From Propionibacterium sp. (GTDB taxonomy: Bacteria > Actinomycetota > Actinomycetes > Propionibacteriales > Propionibacteriaceae), in NCBI GenBank assembly GCA_022837595.1, contig JALHFX010000114.1, positions 1 through 10,111 on the forward strand: a stretch of 10,111 nt of DNA, read 5' to 3'. Within the stretch, counting starts at the first letter, position 1; every line of letters begins with the position of its first letter. The notes under the pieces were generated by a model. It searched no databases. It had not been told where the DNA came from and saw nothing but the letters and a program-made list of their open reading frames with translations. Below are positions 6,602-10,111 of the stretch, piece by piece. The position numbers and the translations under genes are program-made.

Positions 6602-6763
6602 ACCTATGACATCACCGACCCGCAGCTCATAGCGCTCAGCAATAGACACACCATCCACATCTTCACCGGCCGTGTCTACCGCTACGAGGACGAGCCTGCC
6701 TTCATCGCGCTCACGTCCCGCGTTTACACCCGCCAAGACGGCATCTGGCGACTCGCCTCCTGA
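6602..6763 (+). pseudogene. NTF2/SnoaL-like (DUF4440-type) C-terminal remnant
   Basis: After an in-frame TGA at 6599-6601 the frame reads TYDITDPQLIALSNRHTIHI, then FTGRVYRYEDEPAFIAL and TSRVYTRQDGIWRLAS, ending at TGA 6761-6763. The sequence of strands and the ending R-Q-D-G-x-W-R-L-A fit the second half of small cone-shaped NTF2-like proteins of about 120-130 residues. There is no ATG, GTG or TTG near the beginning and the first half of the fold is missing, so this is a remnant. It lies between tRNA-Val(CAC) and nagB. The stretch 6414-6601 before it shows no gene that I can support. Confidence 0.6.
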
Positions 6764-6885
6764 CAGATGTGGAGGCGATACCCGAGTTATCGCGCACCCT
6801 CGCGACCTGGCACACAGATAGCAAGTTCAGCATCGTTGTCGACCACGTCCACAACTCGGCACGGGTCAGAGTTGCTTAGCCTGAA

Positions 6886-6907
6886 TCCGCGCTTAGGCGC
6901 GGGTTTT
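6886..6907 (+). terminator. Rho-independent terminator-like hairpin
   Basis: CCGCGC (6887-6892), loop TTAG and GCGCGG (6897-6902) form a perfect 6-base GC stem followed by GTTTT. On the plus strand it would stop transcription entering from the tRNA/NTF2 side before nagB. If the nagB promoter is upstream of it, it could instead act as an attenuator. Confidence 0.6.
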
Positions 6908-7016
6908 CCCAGTTTCCATCGGCCCCACCGACCACGGCTAACAGGACATTTGCCATTTCGGGGGCCTAACCTGGAGGCTCATGGTGGCGCGAGCATCGAT
7001 CGCCCGCACCAGACCG

Positions 7017-7022
7017 AAGGAG
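7017..7022 (+). promoter_or_regulatory. nagB: Strong ribosome binding site of nagB
   Basis: AAGGAG ends five bases before the ATG at 7028. It decides that start over the upstream extension of the same open frame to 6767 and over the out-of-frame ATG at 7023. No convincing -35/-10 pair or DasR-type operator was found in 6908-7010. Confidence 0.8.
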
Positions 7023-7027
7023 ATGAA

Positions 7028-7816
7028 ATGGAAGTAATCATCTGCTCAACTGCAGCAGATGCAGGTCGCGTCGCGGCCGGCAAAGTCGCACAGGTGGCGA
7101 AAGCACGTGGCCCCGAGGTCGTGATCGGCTTTTCAACCGGTTCGTCCCCACTGGCGACTTACGCCGATTTGACCAGGAGAATCGACTCTGGCGAACTCGA
7201 CCTAAGCCAAGCCTGGGGATTCGCCCTGGACGAGTACGTCGGGCTCGAACCGGGCCACCCCGAAAGCTACGCCGAAGTCATTCGAACCACGGTCACCGAA
7301 CCATTGCGGATGAACCCTGAACGCGTCTTCACCCCCAACGGGTTCGCCGAGAACCTCCAAACGGCGGGCCCAGAGTACGAGGAGCAGATTCGCGCAGCGG
7401 GCGGAATCGACGTTCAGATCCTCGGAGTGGGAGCCAACGGCCACATCGGATTCAACGAACCAGGCTCATCATTGGCCTCTCGCACCCGCATCAAGACCTT
7501 GACCACTCAAACCAGGCAGGACAACAGCCGGTTCTTCGCGTCCATCGACGACGTGCCCCGGCACTGTCTCACCCAGGGCCTCGGCACGATCATGGAGGCC
7601 AAGAACGTTGTGCTGGTCGCTCAAGGCGAAGGCAAAGCCGATGCCATCGCAGGCCTGGTGGAGGGGCCTGTCGGCTCCGGATGCCCGGGATCAGTGCTGC
7701 AGTTCCACCCCTCCGTCACCATCGTTCTCGATGAGGCCGCCGCAGCACGCCTCGAACGCGCCGACCACTACCGCGAAACTTTTGAGCACAAACCACAGTG
7801 GCAACGGTTTGAATAA
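7028..7816 (+). CDS. nagB: Glucosamine-6-phosphate deaminase NagB
   Basis: This cytoplasmic 262-residue enzyme converts glucosamine-6-phosphate to fructose-6-phosphate and ammonia, the last step of amino-sugar catabolism into glycolysis. Its length is the usual one (about 260-266). Visible motifs are the phosphate-binding loop GFSTGSSP (34-41), the ALDEYVGL segment with the catalytic Asp (66-73, Asp68), the active-site signature GVGANGHIGFNEPG (133-146, with His139 and Glu144), and the C-terminal VEGPVGSGCPGSVLQFHPSV (211-230). The residue before GHIGFNEP is Asn rather than the Asp of the E. coli enzyme, as in other Gram-positive NagB proteins. The start is set by an AAGGAG site. The stop is followed after six bases by nagA, so the two form an operon, here in the order deaminase then deacetylase. 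Confidence 0.95.
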   Translation: MEVIICSTAADAGRVAAGKVAQVAKARGPEVVIGFSTGSSPLATYADLTRRIDSGELDLSQAWGFALDEYVGLEPGHPESYAEVIRTTVTEPLRMNPERVFTPNGFAENLQTAGPEYEEQIRAAGGIDVQILGVGANGHIGFNEPGSSLASRTRIKTLTTQTRQDNSRFFASIDDVPRHCLTQGLGTIMEAKNVVLVAQGEGKADAIAGLVEGPVGSGCPGSVLQFHPSVTIVLDEAAAARLERADHYRETFEHKPQWQRFE

Positions 7817-7822
7817 CTCGCG

Positions 7823-8938
7823 ATGATCATCGAAGCGCGTGAGCTATTCACCGGCGAGACCACTTATGCACCGGGCTGGATTCGAATCGAGGACGAGCAC
7901 GTCATCGCCGCAGGCGAGGGCACGGCTGGTTCCGCACCTGATCTTCGGTTTCGGGAAGCTCTGATCGCACCGGGATATGTCGACGTGCACTGCCATGGTG
8001 GTGGCGGCGGATCGTTCAGCACCACCGACGATGACGAGATCGATCAAGTCTTGACGACACATCTCGCCACCGGAACCACCACCATGGTCGCAAGCTTGGT
8101 CACCGCTTCGCCTGACACCTTACGTTCTCAGATCGCCACCTTGACCCGGCGCTTCCAGGCCGGCGACATCGCAGGGATCCATCTCGAAGGGCCTTGGCTC
8201 AGCCCGGACTTCATGGGCGCACACGACGGAACGTTTCTGATGTCACCAAAGATCGGGTTCTTGACCGAGCTCATTGAACTCGGTCAAGGTGCGATCAAAA
8301 TGGTTACGATTGCGCCGGAATTGGTCGGCGGCCTCGCTGCAATCCGGTTTCTCGCAGACCATGACGTGGTAGTCGCCATCGGTCACACAGGCTGCACCTA
8401 TGACCAGGCGCGCGCCGCGATAGCTGCGGGCGCGCGGGGCGCCACTCACCTCTTCAACGCGATGGCTCCGCTGCACCACCGTCGTCCCGGCCCGATACTG
8501 GCGTTACTTCGTGATCCGCGCGTGTATTTGGAGATTATTTTCGACGATCTGCACATCCACCCAGACCTAGCGGCGTTCACACTCGGCCTTGCAGGCCGAA
8601 GAGGCGTCCTGGTAACGGATGCCATGGCGGCGGCAGGAAACAGCGATGGCCGTTATCTACTCGGTGAGCTGGAGGTCAGCGTCGAGGACAGCGTCGCGAG
8701 GCTCGAAGATAGCGACACGATCGCAGGCAGCACGCTTCTGCTCGAATCCGCCGTCCAGAATGCTGTAGCAGCGGGTATCCCCCGTCAAAACGCAATCCGT
8801 GCAGCCACTGCGAACGCCGCCGACTATCTGAAACTTCCCGGTGTCGGACGATTGGAACCCGGTGTTTGGGCAGACCTGATCGTCTTGGATCAGCAGCTGA
8901 ACATCCAACGTACGATGCGGCATGGAAACTGGAACTGA
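7823..8938 (+). CDS. nagA: N-acetylglucosamine-6-phosphate deacetylase NagA
   Basis: This 371-residue amidohydrolase removes the acetyl group from N-acetylglucosamine-6-phosphate to give acetate and glucosamine-6-phosphate, the substrate of NagB encoded just upstream. The metal-site motifs are all present: VDVHCHGG (His56, His58), the ligand Glu122 in IHLEGPWLSP, His188 in AIGHTG, His209 in ATHLFNAM with the substrate-contact pattern APLHHRRPG after it, and the catalytic Asp266 in LVTDAMAA. The C-terminus has the usual GRLEPGVWADLIVLD returning strand. The length is normal. The ATG lies six bases after the nagB stop without a clear Shine-Dalgarno sequence, so translation is probably coupled to nagB. 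Confidence 0.95.
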   Translation: MIIEARELFTGETTYAPGWIRIEDEHVIAAGEGTAGSAPDLRFREALIAPGYVDVHCHGGGGGSFSTTDDDEIDQVLTTHLATGTTTMVASLVTASPDTLRSQIATLTRRFQAGDIAGIHLEGPWLSPDFMGAHDGTFLMSPKIGFLTELIELGQGAIKMVTIAPELVGGLAAIRFLADHDVVVAIGHTGCTYDQARAAIAAGARGATHLFNAMAPLHHRRPGPILALLRDPRVYLEIIFDDLHIHPDLAAFTLGLAGRRGVLVTDAMAAAGNSDGRYLLGELEVSVEDSVARLEDSDTIAGSTLLLESAVQNAVAAGIPRQNAIRAATANAADYLKLPGVGRLEPGVWADLIVLDQQLNIQRTMRHGNWN

Positions 8939-8952
8939 GCTCCAATAACCTC

Positions 8953-9020
8953 AGCTGCAGACCGCCGCGCACCGCAAGTTTGAACAGAAACCGAAAAATC
9001 TTCTGTTCACACCTGCAGCT
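8953..9020. promoter_or_regulatory. Nested inverted repeats after nagA
   Basis: An inner perfect 9-base pair of arms, TGAACAGAA (8981-8989) and TTCTGTTCA (9001-9009), encloses 11 bases. An outer pair, AGCTGCAG (8953-8960) and CTGCAGCT (9013-9020), encloses both. There is no T-run after either arm, so a standard terminator is not certain. It may end the nagBA transcript or be a protein-binding site. Confidence 0.4.
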
Positions 9021-9065
9021 CAATCGATAGGCCACATGGCAACTCCGGTAGTTCTATTGCCGCCT

Positions 9066-9084
9066 CGTCTCACATTTTGAGACG
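9066..9084. promoter_or_regulatory. Palindromic operator-like site CGTCTCA-N5-TGAGACG
   Basis: Perfect 7-base arms (9066-9072 and 9078-9084) flank CATTT. The site lies ten bases upstream of the predicted -35 element of the next gene, a position suited to an activator or repressor. The cognate regulator is not recognised. Confidence 0.45.
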
Positions 9085-9093
9085 CAATTTGCT

Positions 9094-9123
9094 TTGAGTG
9101 GCACCGAAAGCGCAGCTTATAAG
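9094..9123 (+). promoter_or_regulatory. Probable promoter of the CbiX-like gene
   Basis: TTGAGT (9094-9099) and TATAAG (9118-9123) are spaced by 18 bases. The leader to the ATG at 9185 would be about 55 bases and contains purine-rich sequence (AGAGGGAAAGGGCAGGCAG) that includes the likely ribosome site. Confidence 0.5.
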
Positions 9124-9184
9124 TACGTGACGCGGCAAGGATGCCGGGCCTTCAGCAGAAAAAGAGGGAAAGGGCAGGCAGCTG

Positions 9185-9985
9185 ATGAGCGCTCCGGCGT
9201 TGATACTTCTTGCACATGGCACGACCGATTCTCGCGTCGAACAGGTTTATCATGCCTTGCGTCACGAGTTACAGTCGCAGCGTCCAACTATTTCCATCCA
9301 TCTGGCGTTTGCCGATAGCTGCCCACCAACCGGCCCACAGGTGATCGGTACCCTGGCCAACCGCGGTGTTGACGAGGTCGCCCTCGTCCCGCTCGACCTT
9401 TCTCGGGTCTGCGGCCCCAGCGACAGCATGGCGCGTGTGCTCACCACCGTCCGAGATCACCGCCCAGAAGTGAAATCTGTCATGGCACGGCCCATCGGAC
9501 CGGCCGTGGAGTTACTCAATGTGCTCGATATGCGGTTACGCAATGCGCTTGCCACTGCTCACGCCACCGAACTCGACGGACTCGTGCTCCTCACCCCGAC
9601 CTGGGGAGATACCCGTGGCGCAGGCTTAATCGCCCGGCGCGCCCGGCAATGGGCCGCGCACCACAAGCTCCCCGTCCTTCTGGCACACAGCGATGGCACC
9701 GGCCCGGACGTCGCAGCTGCGATCACCAGCCTGCGCCAGATCGGACGGCGCAATATTGCGGTCGGCTCTTTGTTCATCTCTCCGAGCGAGAATTATCTGC
9801 AGCAGGCTGAACTCGCGTTGGCCAACGGTGCGCTCGCAGTGAGCGCCCCGCTGGGCGCCAATGCCCGCCTTGGCGAACTCGCGATGGCCCGCTATTCGTT
9901 CGCGGCGATGGAACTATTGGACGACGTCTGCGACCAGCACGAAGCTGAGGCCGAAGACGAGGCGCTGACCCGCCAGGCACTCTGA
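9185..9985 (+). CDS. CbiX/SirB-like sirohydrochlorin chelatase family protein
   Basis: The 266-residue protein has the duplicated alpha/beta architecture of long CbiX/SirB chelatases, which insert cobalt or iron into sirohydrochlorin for cobalamin or siroheme. The N-terminal half carries LILLAHGTTDSR with the first metal-site His11, AFADSCPPTGPQV, and VALVPLDLSRVCGPSDSM. The C-terminal half carries LDGLVLLTPTWGDTRGAGL (130-148), GRRNIAVGSLFISPSENY (187-204) and VSAPLGANARLGELAMARY. In canonical members the first-half strand PLxLxxGYH supplies a second histidine; here that place reads LSRVCGPSD and no His is present. The acidic tail (251-262) is poorly conserved in appearance. It may be a divergent chelatase subfamily or a protein with another role. 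It stands alone, with its own promoter and no overlapping neighbours. Confidence 0.7.
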   Translation: MSAPALILLAHGTTDSRVEQVYHALRHELQSQRPTISIHLAFADSCPPTGPQVIGTLANRGVDEVALVPLDLSRVCGPSDSMARVLTTVRDHRPEVKSVMARPIGPAVELLNVLDMRLRNALATAHATELDGLVLLTPTWGDTRGAGLIARRARQWAAHHKLPVLLAHSDGTGPDVAAAITSLRQIGRRNIAVGSLFISPSENYLQQAELALANGALAVSAPLGANARLGELAMARYSFAAMELLDDVCDQHEAEAEDEALTRQAL

Positions 9986-10061
9986 ATCGTCGGGCTGTCG
10001 GTCACCCCTCGTCGATTAAGCCCGTATCGAACAGACCCCGGCTGCACTGGTTGAGCATTGA

Positions 10062-10075
10062 ACTAGCTGGCTAGT
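10062..10075. promoter_or_regulatory. Palindrome ACTAGC-TG-GCTAGT upstream of the last gene
   Basis: Two perfect 6-base arms flank a central TG. The site lies 25 bases before the ATG at 10101 and overlaps a possible -10 element TAGTCT (10072-10077) with TTGAGC at 10051, spaced 15 bases. The position fits a repressor operator, possibly autoregulatory. Confidence 0.4.
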
Positions 10076-10100
10076 CTGGAAGACGGCGAGAGGGGTCACC

Positions 10101-10111
10101 ATGGCCAGTTC
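10101..10111 (+). CDS. Start of a gene running off the right edge
   Basis: ATG GCC AGT follows GAGAGGGG by seven bases, a strong ribosome site. Only the first three codons (Met-Ala-Ser) are inside the window, so the product cannot be named. Confidence 0.5.

Noticed and set aside
6878..6890. 13-base match AGCCTGAATCCGC shared with 2069-2081
   Set aside because: One such match is expected by chance in 10 kb counting both strands, and here it is part of a terminator hairpin with no inverted partner arm.
6908..7010. DasR-type operator for nagBA
   Set aside because: I looked for a TGGTCTAGACCA-like palindrome. Only scattered half-like bits (ATGGTGG, ACCAGACC) occur, too far apart for one site.
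6767..7027. Longer NagB starting at ATG 6767
   Set aside because: The extension crosses a terminator-like hairpin, has no family similarity, and a strong ribosome site precedes ATG 7028, which gives the normal length.

Overview
The window looks like a chromosomal segment of a high-GC Gram-positive bacterium (Actinomycetota). The grounds are the GC-rich codon use with GTG starts, the Gly-Cys-Val tRNA order, a bacterial GPP34 (GOLPH3-like) protein, and insertion-sequence relics of types common in that phylum. I cannot fix the genus from the sequence. A corynebacterial or mycobacterial relative is a guess based on the flavour of the CbiX-like protein.

Layout. (1) Bases 1-363 hold the end of a reading frame entering from the left edge, open to 363 except for one in-frame TAG. 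(2) Bases 433-2003 hold two co-directional genes: a 95-residue protein with two membrane segments and a 412-residue protein built as ribbon-helix-helix, PsbP/DUF1795-like, Met/Gln/Asn-rich helix and a Tyr/Asp-rich tail. I do not know a named function for either, and this pair is the best candidate here for something undescribed. (3) Bases 2071-5435 are a gene graveyard: transposase remnants of four families (IS5, IS110, IS1380, IS256), none complete, and a divergent TetR regulator/alpha-beta hydrolase pair that has lost both 5' ends and the hydrolase 3' end. One apparently intact gene, a GPP34-family protein, lies in the debris. (4) Bases 5836-6413 carry four tRNA genes: Gly(GCC)-Cys(GCA)-Val(GAC) transcribed leftward, and Val(CAC) transcribed rightward. 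The 3' end of tRNA-Val(GAC) faces the graveyard, a typical position for an island boundary, but I found no integrase or second attachment copy. (5) Bases 6602-6763 are a small NTF2/SnoaL-like gene remnant. (6) Bases 7028-8938 are the nagB-nagA operon for amino-sugar catabolism. (7) Bases 9185-9985 encode a CbiX/SirB-like two-half chelatase protein that seems to lack the second metal-site histidine. (8) The start codon of another gene is at 10101, behind a strong Shine-Dalgarno sequence and a perfect-arm palindrome.

Functionally, the right half is ordinary core genome: tRNAs, GlcNAc-6-P to fructose-6-P conversion, and a tetrapyrrole-related enzyme. The left half is accessory and eroded. NagA deacetylates N-acetylglucosamine-6-phosphate and NagB deaminates and isomerises the product to fructose-6-phosphate, so those two genes form a two-step pathway. 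No other functional link between neighbouring genes can be read from the sequence.
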